Of a stretch of DNA of 64,000 nucleotides, positions 9,742-18,261 are shown one piece after another. Source of the DNA: an uncultured Lactobacillus sp. (GTDB lineage Bacteria; Bacillota; Bacilli; Lactobacillales; Lactobacillaceae); NCBI RefSeq assembly GCF_947367085.1, contig NZ_CANBCP010000002.1, positions 1-64,000 of the forward strand, written 5' to 3'. Every line of letters begins with the position of its first letter. Within the stretch, counting starts at the first letter, position 1. Both the position numbers and the translations under genes were made by a program. The notes under the pieces were generated by a model. The model was given only the letters and a program-made list of their open reading frames with translations. It searched no databases and was not told the origin of the DNA.

Positions 9742-10575
9742 TTATTTAACCGCACCATTGCTCATACCAGCAATAATATTCTTTTGGAAAATTAAGTAAA
9801 CAATAGTAATGGTGATAATACCTACAACATAAGAAGCAAAACTTGGACCATAGTCGTTGAAGTATTGACCTGTATAGTTGTATTGGAACAAAGGAAGTGT
9901 CCACATTTTTGAATCTCTGTTCAAAATTAACAATGGAAGCATAAAGTCATTCCAGAACCACATTGCATTGATAATCAAAGTTGTAGCATGCATTGGCTTT
10001 AACAATGGGAAAATGATCTTAAAGTAAGCAGTAAATTTATTAGCACCATCAATTTCAGCTGCTTCATCTAAACTTTCTGGTACGCTTTGTTTAATATAGC
10101 TAACATAAAGAAAAAGTGTCTGTGGAACAGCGTAAGTCAGATACAAAATAATCAATCCCCACATATTAGCTAATCCAAGTTTACTCATCATAACTGTAAT
10201 AGGAATCATAATTACTTGGAAAGGAACAAAGATACCAATAATCAGTAAGATGTACATCCAATTGAAGGCCGTCTTTTTAGACATGTTTCTTGCAATCGAA
10301 TAAGCTGCCATTGGAACGAAAATCATTACTAAGATAATTGATCCCACAGTAATAACAATTGAATTCCAGAAATAGTTAAGAACACCATCTGCAAACAATC
10401 TTTGGTAGTTGGCAATTGTCCAAGGATTCGGCCAAGCAAAGAAGTGTTCCATAATTTGCTTAGTATCTTTGAATGAACTAAGAATTGTATATAGAAGTGG
10501 GATAAGAATTAATATTCCTCCAACTACAAGGAGTGCATAGTCCCAAAATTTTTTGGTTTTATTATCTTTTTCCAT
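9742..10575 (-). CDS. msmG: Sugar ABC transporter permease, MsmG type
   Basis: One of two inner-membrane subunits importing multiple sugars (raffinose, sucrose or related oligosaccharides). It has about six membrane segments and the permease EAA-loop motif near ESLDEAAEIDGANKFTAYFKI, which contacts the ATPase. The 277-residue length is typical for CUT1 MalG-like subunits. It lies 15 bases after msmF. No ATPase gene is present in this operon, so it must use an MsmK/MalK-type ATPase from elsewhere. Confidence 0.93.
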   Translation of the reverse strand: MEKDNKTKKFWDYALLVVGGILILIPLLYTILSSFKDTKQIMEHFFAWPNPWTIANYQRLFADGVLNYFWNSIVITVGSIILVMIFVPMAAYSIARNMSKKTAFNWMYILLIIGIFVPFQVIMIPITVMMSKLGLANMWGLIILYLTYAVPQTLFLYVSYIKQSVPESLDEAAEIDGANKFTAYFKIIFPLLKPMHATTLIINAMWFWNDFMLPLLILNRDSKMWTLPLFQYNYTGQYFNDYGPSFASYVVGIITITIVYLIFQKNIIAGMSNGAVK

Positions 10576-10590
10576 TCTTAAAGTTCCTCC

Positions 10591-11466
10591 TTAATCAACC
10601 CCATACTTATTCGACAATTTAATTTGAATAAATGAGACAATTGCAATCAAAATGAACAAGACAATCGCAATCGCATTGGCATAACCGAATGAATTATTGT
10701 TAAAAGCATAATTATAAACAAGCAAACCCAGTGATGTAGTTGAGTTATTTGGTCCACCAGCAGTCATTGCGAAGATTTGGTCAAATGCTGTCAAACCTGA
10801 CTTCAACGCTAAAATGAAGACCATTGAAATGCTTGGTAACATATATGGCAATTCAATTTTCCAGAAGATTTGCCGACTATTAGCTCCGTCAACTGAAGCG
10901 GCTTCTTTAATTTCATCAGGAATACTTTGAAGTCCTGCCAAAAAGATAATAATTGGCATTGCGACACCTTGCCATAACAATACAAAGATCGTGGCAATAA
11001 TTGCTCCAACATTTGATCCTAACAAACTAGTTTGAAGCCAACTAATATGTAAAAAGTTCCCAATTGCAGGCAAACCATAGTTAAATATTTGTTTAAAGAT
11101 CAAGGCTACTGTTAAGCCAGCTAATACTGCTGGGAAGAAAAACCAAGCTCTAAAGAATGTTTGACCTTTAATCTTTGAATTTAAGGCTCTTGCTACCAAA
11201 ATTCCGATTACAATTTCGCCAACGATCAGACAAATTGTCAAAATCGCAGTAAAGCCGATAGACTTAGCAAAATTTTGATCCATGAAGAGTAACTTATAGT
11301 TATTTAAACCAACAAACTTGTAGTTATAAGTCAATCCTGTCCAATTAGTAAAACTGTAAAATGCTCCTTGAAATAATGGAAAATAGAAAAATACAGCTTG
11401 TAAAATCAATGGGACTATAAGAAATAGCCAGCCCCAATGTTTTTCTAGAAAACTCTTTGATTTCAT
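10591..11466 (-). CDS. msmF: Sugar ABC transporter permease, MsmF type
   Basis: Partner permease of MsmG, 291 residues, CUT1 MalF-like. It has a short cytoplasmic N-terminus, about six membrane segments and an EAA loop IPDEIKEAASVDGANSRQIF. It lies 12 bases downstream of msmE and 15 upstream of msmG, in the binding protein-permease-permease order usual for CUT1 importers. Confidence 0.93.
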   Translation of the reverse strand: MKSKSFLEKHWGWLFLIVPLILQAVFFYFPLFQGAFYSFTNWTGLTYNYKFVGLNNYKLLFMDQNFAKSIGFTAILTICLIVGEIVIGILVARALNSKIKGQTFFRAWFFFPAVLAGLTVALIFKQIFNYGLPAIGNFLHISWLQTSLLGSNVGAIIATIFVLLWQGVAMPIIIFLAGLQSIPDEIKEAASVDGANSRQIFWKIELPYMLPSISMVFILALKSGLTAFDQIFAMTAGGPNNSTTSLGLLVYNYAFNNNSFGYANAIAIVLFILIAIVSFIQIKLSNKYGVD

Positions 11467-11478
11467 TTTTGATTCTCC

Positions 11479-12741
11479 TTAGTTAGAAGCTTTCATTGGG
11501 TTAAAGAAAGTATTCATATCATTAACCATTTGTTGTTTATTACCTGTCATCAAGTAACTTGCCGTTAAGTTAAAGAAGTCATTTTCACTCGTCCAATCTT
11601 GAGCAAGCCATACCATATCATGTTTAGTAAAGGCTAATTGTGAAAGACCACCTAGTTGTGAATTAGGACCCTTTTGTTTAACCCCTTTAACTGCAACAGG
11701 ACTTCCATCAACGTCGTAGTATTTTTGCATTGCTGCTGGGGTAGTCATATAGGCAACAAATTTTTCAGCAGCTTTTTTATGCTTAGACTTAGCAGAAATT
11801 GATAAAGCTAAATCTCCAGATCCGACTGTCATTTCATGACCTGCTTTAGCAGCAGGAAAAGCAAATGTTCTTACTTTAAACTTAGGCTTTTGCTGATTAA
11901 TCATTGGTAAAGCCCAAGAACCATTTGGCATGATCAAACTCTTTCCACTTGCAAAAGAAATAACCGCATCGTTATAACTTGCACCTCTCCAGTTCTTTTG
12001 AGCATTAAATCTTAACAAATTAAGACGATTGAAATCCTTTTGAATATAAGGATTATTTACTTTGATACTGTTTGGAGCAGAAAATCTCAATAAATCATTT
12101 GCTTGTTTGGCTCCGCCAGTAACAGTGGCTAATGATAATTGATGGTAACCATTTAAAGTCCATGGTTCAGTTCCGGCCACTGCAAATGGAGCCTTGCCAC
12201 TACTTTTAATCTTCTTAACAAGAGCTTCAAATTCGCCCCATGTCTTTGGTGGTTTTATTCCTAGCTTTTCAAATTCGGTTGCATTATAGAAAAAGCCATA
12301 AACATTTGCACTCAATGGTGCATTATAAATTTTGCCGTTTATCTTAAATGAATCAGCATAGTGATTTTTGATATTTTTAATATATGGGGCATGGGTCATA
12401 TCTTCGAAGTAACCAGCTTTAGCCCATTCTCGATAATCAATGTTTTGTGGATAAATATTGATTACATCAGGAACATCACCTGAAAGCATTCTTGTTTTTA
12501 ATACAGTTCCTGCATTAGGAACATCTGATTCTTTAACGTGAATGTTAGGATTCTTCTTTTCAAAGTCCTTAATGATCTCTTTTAAAGTACCAGACATTTC
12601 TTTTTTCTGATTGAAAAACTCAATCGTAACTTTTTTATCTTTTTGACTCTCTTGACTAGTGCCTTTATTGCCACAAGCTGTTAAAGTCAGGCCGAATGCA
12701 GCTAGCCCAACTAATGCTAGTTTTTTGACCCATTTTTTCAT
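11479..12741 (-). CDS. msmE: Sugar-binding lipoprotein, MsmE type
   Basis: Extracellular solute-binding protein (family 1) feeding MsmFG. The N-terminus MKKWVKKLALVG and lipobox LTAC show a lipoprotein signal peptide cleaved before Cys. The rest is a two-lobed binding protein of about 395 residues. The track starts six codons upstream, but GGAGG overlaps those codons and points to the ATG at 12741 (420 residues). It is first gene of the operon, transcribed from the promoter at 12818-12845, and divergent from msmR. Confidence 0.94.
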   Translation of the reverse strand: MKKWVKKLALVGLAAFGLTLTACGNKGTSQESQKDKKVTIEFFNQKKEMSGTLKEIIKDFEKKNPNIHVKESDVPNAGTVLKTRMLSGDVPDVINIYPQNIDYREWAKAGYFEDMTHAPYIKNIKNHYADSFKINGKIYNAPLSANVYGFFYNATEFEKLGIKPPKTWGEFEALVKKIKSSGKAPFAVAGTEPWTLNGYHQLSLATVTGGAKQANDLLRFSAPNSIKVNNPYIQKDFNRLNLLRFNAQKNWRGASYNDAVISFASGKSLIMPNGSWALPMINQQKPKFKVRTFAFPAAKAGHEMTVGSGDLALSISAKSKHKKAAEKFVAYMTTPAAMQKYYDVDGSPVAVKGVKQKGPNSQLGGLSQLAFTKHDMVWLAQDWTSENDFFNLTASYLMTGNKQQMVNDMNTFFNPMKASN

Positions 12742-12791
12742 ATAGTTTCGCTCCTCCAAATTTAAATTTACTACTTAAAGTCTTAAACTTA

Positions 12792-12806
12792 AGTAAGCGT
12801 TTGCAA
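12792..12806 (-). promoter_or_regulatory. cre site of the msm operon
   Basis: Minus strand TTGCAAACGCTTACT matches the CcpA consensus WTGNAARCGNWWWCA at all but the last base. It lies just downstream of the msmE -10, a position that blocks transcription. It may also overlap the MsmR operator, as LacI-family sites look alike. Confidence 0.8.
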
Positions 12807-12817
12807 TTAACAAATTA

Positions 12818-12845
12818 ATAATACCTCACTATAGATAATTTTCAA
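12818..12845 (-). promoter_or_regulatory. msmE promoter
   Basis: Minus-strand TTGAAA (12840-12845) and TATTAT (12818-12823) with a 16-base spacer precede msmE by about 80 bases, with the cre site between promoter and gene. Confidence 0.65.
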
Positions 12846-12935
12846 TGGATTTTCACAAATTTACACATTTATTTTTTATATTTCCTTATTTTTAGCTATT
12901 AGTGATATGATAATTTACATATGGAGGTGGAAATC

Positions 12936-13898
12936 ATGCCTGTAACTATTAAAAATGTTGCTGAAAAAGCAAATGTGTCGATAGCAACTGTTTCTCGTTA
13001 TCTAAATCATAGCGGATATGTAAGTCCAACAGCGGCTCTTAAAATCAAACAAGCAATTGCAGATGTCGGCTATAAGCAAAAAACGACAAGCTTTATATCT
13101 ACACAAGTAAAGCTTGTCGAAGTTAATTTTCCAAATATTGATAATCCTTTTTATGCTGAATTATTTGAATATCTTTCTAGTTACTTAAAAGAAAAGGGAT
13201 ACGACTGCATTTTGCACCTAGATCATTTTCGAATTCAAGATTTCGATTATTATTTAGATCGGTTTAAAAAGCATGAAATCTCTAGTCTAATTACTAGTTC
13301 CCTACTCAATATTTCAAAAAAGGATTTAAATCGAAATTTTCCGATCATTAGTTTTGATCGTAAGATCAGTCCTAAAATACCAACTGTTCAATCGAATAAT
13401 CTAGACGCTGGCACACAAATTGCGCAAGCAGTTTTAAGTCGTGGCAAGCAAAAAATTTTAATTATTGCTGGCGCCAAAGAAGATTATTATCCAATTAATG
13501 ATCGCATTAAGGGAATGATGCGTGTTTTTAATAACAACAATATGAAGATTACGCTTAGATCATTAAATGCTAGTGAATCGATTATTGCTAAGAAAATTAT
13601 GATTCAACAATTCTTGCAAAAGAACGAATACGATGCAATTTGCTGTACAGATGATATTACTGCTCTTTTAGCTAAACAATCTAGCGATCTTTTAAAGATA
13701 AATCCATTAATTACAGGTTTTGATGGCACCAATTTAATTCAGACGCTTTTTCCTTCCTTGATTACCGTTCGTCAGCATACCAAAGAATTAGCCCAGCTAA
13801 TGAGCGATCTACTTATTAAAAAAATGCTCCACCCACTTTATCCACTTGAAGATATCTATATTCTTCCAGTACATCTAGTTAATCAATTTAATCAATAA
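12936..13898 (+). CDS. msmR: LacI-family regulator of the msm operon
   Basis: N-terminal LacI-type helix-turn-helix (TIKNVAEKANVSIATVSRYLN, residues 3-23) and a C-terminal periplasmic-binding-like sugar-sensing domain; 320 residues. The track's first ATG (12921) overlaps the GGAGGTGG ribosome site, so the real start is the ATG at 12936. It is divergent from msmE, 194 bases apart, which suggests it represses the transporter, aga and gtfA until a sugar signal appears. The name msmR follows position; some msm operons use an AraC-type regulator instead. Confidence 0.88.
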   Translation: MPVTIKNVAEKANVSIATVSRYLNHSGYVSPTAALKIKQAIADVGYKQKTTSFISTQVKLVEVNFPNIDNPFYAELFEYLSSYLKEKGYDCILHLDHFRIQDFDYYLDRFKKHEISSLITSSLLNISKKDLNRNFPIISFDRKISPKIPTVQSNNLDAGTQIAQAVLSRGKQKILIIAGAKEDYYPINDRIKGMMRVFNNNNMKITLRSLNASESIIAKKIMIQQFLQKNEYDAICCTDDITALLAKQSSDLLKINPLITGFDGTNLIQTLFPSLITVRQHTKELAQLMSDLLIKKMLHPLYPLEDIYILPVHLVNQFNQ

Positions 13899-13924
13899 TT
13901 TAGTCACTTTAATTACAACAAAAA

Positions 13925-13950
13925 AGGTCTGAAGCTGCAGCTTCAGACCT
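13925..13950. terminator. Bidirectional terminator between msmR and murA
   Basis: A perfect 26-base palindrome with arms AGGTCTGAAG/CTTCAGACCT is flanked by A5 on one side and T5 on the other. It can end both msmR (plus) and murA (minus). Confidence 0.92.
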
Positions 13951-13969
13951 TTTTGATAAAGTATGAATT

Positions 13970-15235
13970 TTAGTTATCTACGACTGTAACGTCGCCGCCT
14001 AATTGACGAATTTTTTCTTGAACGCGATCATAACCACGCAAAATATTACCCGCATTGGAGATAACCGTTTCACCATCTGCCATAAGACCAGCGAGCATTA
14101 AGCATGCTCCAGCTCTAATCTCTCCAGCACTCACGTGTGCTCCATGAAGCTTAGAAGTTGGATGAACTAAAATAATATTATCTTCAACTTTAATATCAGC
14201 ACCCATCTTTTGGAGTTCTGGAATATGTCCGACACGTTTAGGATAAATATTATCAATTACGACGCCTTCTCCTGACTTGGCAGTTAATAAAAGCGGTGTA
14301 ATTGGCTGCTGCAAATCCGTAGCAAATCCAGGATAAACGTCAGTCTTAACTTGAACCATCTTCAAGTCGCCGGCTGGATATACATATAGCGAATCTTCGT
14401 CAGAATCAATGACTACGCCCATTTCTTCGACTTTAGCTAAGTATGAATCTAGGTGTTCTTCAATAATATTATGAATCCTAATCCCATCTCCTATACAAGC
14501 TGCCAAAGATACATAGGTTCCTGCTTCAATACGATCGGGAATAATTGTATGCGGAATCTGAGCTTTAAGTTGCTCTACTCCCTCTATCCTAATTGAATCA
14601 GTTCCTGCCCCACGAATTACAGCTCCCATATTGTTTAAAAATGTAGCTAAATCAATGATTTCGGGTTCCTTGGCAGCATTTTCGATAATCGTTTGGCCTT
14701 GAGCTGTAACACTAGCCATAATAATGTTCATCGTTGCGCCAACTGAAGGCATCTTCAAATGAATTTTTGCGCCATGAAGACCATCTGCTGGAGCAGTAAT
14801 AATTATCTGATCATTTTCATTAGTAACTGTTGCTCCAAGTGCTTCAAAACCTTTAATATGCTGATCAATCGGACGTGGGCCAATATCATCGCCTCCAGGA
14901 AAACCAACAACAGCTTTTCCAAAGCGACCAAGTAAAGCTCCCATAAAATAATAAGATGCACGAAGAGACTTAATTTTTCCTGCTGGCAGAGGACTCATCT
15001 TAATCTCATCAGGATTAATTTCTAAAGTCGTCTCATGGAAATTACACTTAACATCCATTTCAGTGAGCAGGTCCATTAAGTTATCAACATCCGCAATTCT
15101 CGGTACTGCTTCTAAAGTAACGGGAGTGCGAGAAAGTATTGACGCTGGAATCAAAGCAACCGTGGAGTTCTTGGCTCCACCTATCCATACGTCACCCTTT
15201 AAGGGCTTTCCGCCATGAATAATCATTTGTTTCAT
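13970..15235 (-). CDS. murA: UDP-N-acetylglucosamine 1-carboxyvinyltransferase with Asp at the fosfomycin-target site
   Basis: First committed step of peptidoglycan synthesis: transfers enolpyruvate from PEP to UDP-GlcNAc. EPSP-synthase fold, about 421 residues, with IGGAKNSTVALIPAS at the N-terminus. The residue matching E. coli Cys115 in PGGCTIG is Asp here (PGGDDIGPRPID), the change known to give intrinsic fosfomycin resistance in mycobacteria. I favour the second ATG (15235), preceded by AAAAGGA about 11 bases upstream and giving the family's MKQMIIHGG start. The track's ATG at 15256 is possible. Downstream of pyrG on the same strand. Confidence 0.93.
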   Translation of the reverse strand: MKQMIIHGGKPLKGDVWIGGAKNSTVALIPASILSRTPVTLEAVPRIADVDNLMDLLTEMDVKCNFHETTLEINPDEIKMSPLPAGKIKSLRASYYFMGALLGRFGKAVVGFPGGDDIGPRPIDQHIKGFEALGATVTNENDQIIITAPADGLHGAKIHLKMPSVGATMNIIMASVTAQGQTIIENAAKEPEIIDLATFLNNMGAVIRGAGTDSIRIEGVEQLKAQIPHTIIPDRIEAGTYVSLAACIGDGIRIHNIIEEHLDSYLAKVEEMGVVIDSDEDSLYVYPAGDLKMVQVKTDVYPGFATDLQQPITPLLLTAKSGEGVVIDNIYPKRVGHIPELQKMGADIKVEDNIILVHPTSKLHGAHVSAGEIRAGACLMLAGLMADGETVISNAGNILRGYDRVQEKIRQLGGDVTVVDN

Positions 15236-15313
15236 TGGGGAAACAATCCTTTTCATCTTATTTGTAATATCAAAAATGTATCACAAAATATAATATAGAA
15301 AAATTGACAAAAA

Positions 15314-15348
15314 AACAAGAGGATCAGTCTATACCAACCCTGCTTGTT
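15314..15348 (-). terminator. Probable pyrG terminator
   Basis: AACAAG-AGG pairs with CCT-CTTGTT (one bulged base) around a 16-base loop, followed on the minus strand by a T7 run. It lies between pyrG and murA; partial read-through is likely. Confidence 0.55.
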
Positions 15349-15392
15349 ATCAAATTTTAATCTTCTTTATCAGAGTGTAAGCTTTTTGGTAA

Positions 15393-17015
15393 TTAATCAA
15401 ATTTTGATTCAGGCAAGTTACTTGCAGCTCCAATAAATGCTTTAAACAATCCTTCAGGACGTTGTGGACGACTCAAAAATTCTGGGTGATATTGAGCTGC
15501 AATAAAGAATTTGTTCTTTGGCAATTCAATAATTTCTACTAAACGATTATCTGGTGAAACTCCAGAAAAGACCATCCCTGCTTTTTCAAAAGCTTCACGA
15601 TAATCATTGTTAAACTCGAAACGATGACGGTGACGTTCTTGAATTACATCTTGATCATCGTAAGCTTTACGAGTCTTAGTGCCTTGCTTTAAAGCAGCTG
15701 GATAAAGTCCTAAACGCAAAGTACCGCCGATATCTTCAACGTCACGTTTATCAGCCATAATATCAATAATATTATTCGGAGTCTTAGGATCAGCTTCTGC
15801 AGTATTTGCATCCTTTAATCCTAAAACATTTCTAGCATATTCAACGCTAGCCATTTGCATCCCTAGACAAATTCCTAAGAACGGAACATCGTTTTCACGA
15901 GCATACTTAATTGCAGTAACCATTCCTTCAAGACCACGAGTACCAAATCCACCAGGAACAATCAAACCATCTGAATCTTTCATGATATCAGCGATATTAT
16001 CTTCAGTAATATCTTCAGCTTGAACCTTATCGACTTCAATCTTGGTATTGTAAAGATATCCAGCATGTTGCAAGGCATCTGTTACCGAAATATATGCATC
16101 TTCTAATTCTACATATTTACCAACCAAGGTAATCTTAGTAGTATGTTTTAAGTTCTTTGCTCTTTCATCAAGTTTAGTCCAAGCTTCCATATCTGCTTTA
16201 GGAAGTGGACTTTCAAGATGCAAGAAATCACATACTAATTGATCCATCCCTTGTTTTTGGAAAGAAAGTGGAACATCAAATAGTGAAGGTTCATCAATTG
16301 ATTCAATGATTCTTTCAACTGGTACGTCAGTAAAAGTAGAAATCTTATTCTTTAATTCTTGAGCTACTGGCTTTTCAGCACGTAAAACAAGCATATTAGG
16401 TTGAATACCAATACTGCGAAGTTCTGCTACTGAATGTTGAGTTGGCTTAGTTTTCATTTCGTGGGCTGCGTGAAGATAAGGAACCAAAGTACAGTGAATG
16501 TACATTACATTTTCCTCACCCACTTCACGACGCATTTGACGGATTGCTTCCATGAATGGAGTAGATTCAATATCACCAACAGTACCACCAATTTCAGAAA
16601 TAATGACATCTGAATCAGTAGTAAGTGCAGCACGCATGATCTTCTTTTTAATCATATCAGTAATATGTGGAATTACTTGAACAGTGGCGCCATGGTAGTC
16701 ACCGCGACGTTCTTTTTCAAGCACTTCTTTATAAATTTTACCGGTAGTAACGTTTGAATACTTACTTGTTCTAACATCCACAATTCTTTCATAGTGACCT
16801 AAATCAAGATCAGCTTCTGTACCATCATCAGTTACATAAACTTCACCATGTTGGTAAGGATTCATTGTACCAGGATCAATGTTGATGTATGGATCGAATT
16901 TTTGCATGGTAACTTTTAAACCACGATTTTTTAATAAACGTCCTAAACTTGAAGCGGTAATTCCTTTACCTAAAGATGATACAACCCCACCAGTTACGAA
17001 AATATATTTGGTCAT
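15393..17015 (-). CDS. pyrG: CTP synthase
   Basis: Makes CTP from UTP, ATP and glutamine. The N-terminal amidoligase domain ([31 protein letters not shown]) is followed by a class I glutaminase domain with nucleophile in FLGICLGMQ and a His/Glu pair near QYHPEF. The track adds 20 residues translated from the leader hairpin. The real ATG is at 17015 behind GGAAGG, giving 540 residues. It lies after rpoE and is controlled by its own promoter and a CTP-responsive attenuator. Confidence 0.97.
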   Translation of the reverse strand: MTKYIFVTGGVVSSLGKGITASSLGRLLKNRGLKVTMQKFDPYINIDPGTMNPYQHGEVYVTDDGTEADLDLGHYERIVDVRTSKYSNVTTGKIYKEVLEKERRGDYHGATVQVIPHITDMIKKKIMRAALTTDSDVIISEIGGTVGDIESTPFMEAIRQMRREVGEENVMYIHCTLVPYLHAAHEMKTKPTQHSVAELRSIGIQPNMLVLRAEKPVAQELKNKISTFTDVPVERIIESIDEPSLFDVPLSFQKQGMDQLVCDFLHLESPLPKADMEAWTKLDERAKNLKHTTKITLVGKYVELEDAYISVTDALQHAGYLYNTKIEVDKVQAEDITEDNIADIMKDSDGLIVPGGFGTRGLEGMVTAIKYARENDVPFLGICLGMQMASVEYARNVLGLKDANTAEADPKTPNNIIDIMADKRDVEDIGGTLRLGLYPAALKQGTKTRKAYDDQDVIQERHRHRFEFNNDYREAFEKAGMVFSGVSPDNRLVEIIELPKNKFFIAAQYHPEFLSRPQRPEGLFKAFIGAASNLPESKFD

Positions 17016-17049
17016 GCCTGCTTCCTTCCCTTTCAATAAAAACAAAAAA

Positions 17050-17086
17050 AGCTCCCACTTGGGAGCTAAATGCACATAGAGTGCCC
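17050..17086 (-). promoter_or_regulatory. CTP-sensing attenuator of pyrG
   Basis: The predicted transcript starts GGGCAC (17086 to 17081 on the minus strand). About 20 bases later comes a terminator hairpin AGCTCCC/GGGAGCT (17050-17067) with a T7 tail. In Bacillus subtilis pyrG, low CTP makes RNA polymerase stall after GGG and add extra G residues, which pair with the C-rich arm of the terminator and prevent termination. All the needed parts are present: G3C start, C-rich 5' arm (CTCCC) and T tail. Confidence 0.85.
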
Positions 17087-17093
17087 ATACAAA

Positions 17094-17122
17094 ATACTAA
17101 AGGGAATTTATCTCTTCGTCAA
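17094..17122 (-). promoter_or_regulatory. pyrG promoter
   Basis: TTGACG (17117-17122) and TAGTAT (17094-17099) with a 17-base spacer, placing the start 7 bases downstream at the GGGCAC. The -35 begins just past the rpoE stop codon. Confidence 0.8.
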
Positions 17123-17127
17123 GTATT

Positions 17128-17676
17128 TTATTCATCATCATCGTCATCTAAATCATCTTGATGAAGTTCTGATAATTGACCTTCGATACCATCATCTAAA
17201 TCATCATCATCGTTAGCATCATCTAAATCGTCGTCATCAGAGTACTCATCATCATTTTCTTCATCATCAATATCCAAATCGTCATCTTCTGGATCATCAG
17301 AATCGTAATCGATAATGTCGTCGTCATCAGCATCTCCAATAAAGGCATTAACCTTCTTGTGGTGCTTTTTACGTGGAACGTCTTCTTCGTCTTCAGGGTG
17401 ATTTACTTCTTCATCCACTGATTCAAATGGGAACCATGAACGTAATGCCCAAACGTTGTCACCCATAGAAATAAATTCGCCGTCAGTGTTTAAATCAGTA
17501 TAAAATTGTGGTAAACGTTCACGGATCTCTTCATCACTCTTGCCCAAGAAATTTTGAACAGCGTTCACGATGTCAGCAAAGGCCATTCTCTTGCCGCTAT
17601 CTTGCAAAATTGCTCGAGCAACTTCAATCATTGACAATTCGTCTTTATTTTGGCCCTTAAAATCATCTAAACCCAC
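17128..17676 (-). CDS. rpoE: RNA polymerase delta subunit
   Basis: Gram-positive-specific RNA polymerase subunit that speeds enzyme recycling and promoter selectivity. Residues about 1-90 form the globular HARE-HTH domain (SMIEVARAILQDSGKRMAF). The C-terminal half is an almost pure Asp/Glu tail, with repeated GAT codons on the minus strand seen as long TCATCA runs here. The track's start at 17685 would be 1 base from the RBS AAAGGA. The GTG three codons later (17676) is better spaced and gives the family start MGLDDFKGQ (182 residues). Upstream of pyrG, the classic Firmicute arrangement. Confidence 0.94.
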   Translation of the reverse strand: MGLDDFKGQNKDELSMIEVARAILQDSGKRMAFADIVNAVQNFLGKSDEEIRERLPQFYTDLNTDGEFISMGDNVWALRSWFPFESVDEEVNHPEDEEDVPRKKHHKKVNAFIGDADDDDIIDYDSDDPEDDDLDIDDEENDDEYSDDDDLDDANDDDDLDDGIEGQLSELHQDDLDDDDDE

Positions 17677-17715
17677 TAATGGCACGTCCTTTCACTTTAA
17701 ATCTTTACCATTTTA

Positions 17716-18144
17716 CTAAGCTTGGTGGTAAAAATCAATCTTGATTGCATAGTTACCTACTAAGTATAGACCAGAAAAGAGATCATATTCAACATTTAGT
17801 TGCATATTCTCTCCGATTTCTCCAGAAAAATCTAGTTTATTGGTGACACTAGTTAAATCCATAATCTTAGAATGAGCAATAATACGACAATTCTTCTTTT
17901 CACCTGGTTCAAATTTCATCATCGTATAATCGTTGTCTTCAATTTTTCCACGCTGCATCACCAATTCTTTTGGCTTAATCAGCAATTTAACGGGTACATT
18001 GCCGTTTTTATTTTCTTCTTGATAATTTACCCTAAAGCCGGTGTCAATCTTCTCTATGGTACCAAAACCAGTGCGAGAAAAGGTGGCACTTTCATCTTCT
18101 TGAGTAATTTTGCTTGTTAGTTTAATTTTTATATTTTCCATCAT
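17716..18144 (-). CDS. DUF1934 (YwiB-like) small beta-barrel protein
   Basis: About 142 residues, cytoplasmic, no signal peptide or membrane segment. It resembles the DUF1934/YwiB family, a lipocalin-like barrel of unknown function usually encoded next to rpoE or argS in Firmicutes. The track's start (18171) is replaced by the ATG at 18144, which has TGAGGA 7 bases upstream. It lies 39 bases ahead of rpoE and is probably co-transcribed. No function is assigned. Confidence 0.8.
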   Translation of the reverse strand: MMENIKIKLTSKITQEDESATFSRTGFGTIEKIDTGFRVNYQEENKNGNVPVKLLIKPKELVMQRGKIEDNDYTMMKFEPGEKKNCRIIAHSKIMDLTSVTNKLDFSGEIGENMQLNVEYDLFSGLYLVGNYAIKIDFYHQA

Positions 18145-18261
18145 ACAATTGTCCTCAAAAATGCCCTGCATAGCCAGATCGATGCATTATTGTTATAATC
18201 AATTTTAGTAAAGAAATAAAGAATTTTGATTTTTAGTAGACTAGAAAATATTATAAGAAAA

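Noticed and set aside
16976-17161. Plus-strand ORF with a Ser-rich end
   Set aside because: Antisense of the pyrG leader and the rpoE acidic tail; the SSSSS run is the reverse reading of the GAT repeats.
17128-17350. Short tandem repeats (TCATCA) as a possible phase-variable repeat or CRISPR-like array
   Set aside because: They encode the Asp/Glu tail of the RNA polymerase delta subunit, which is normally repetitive.
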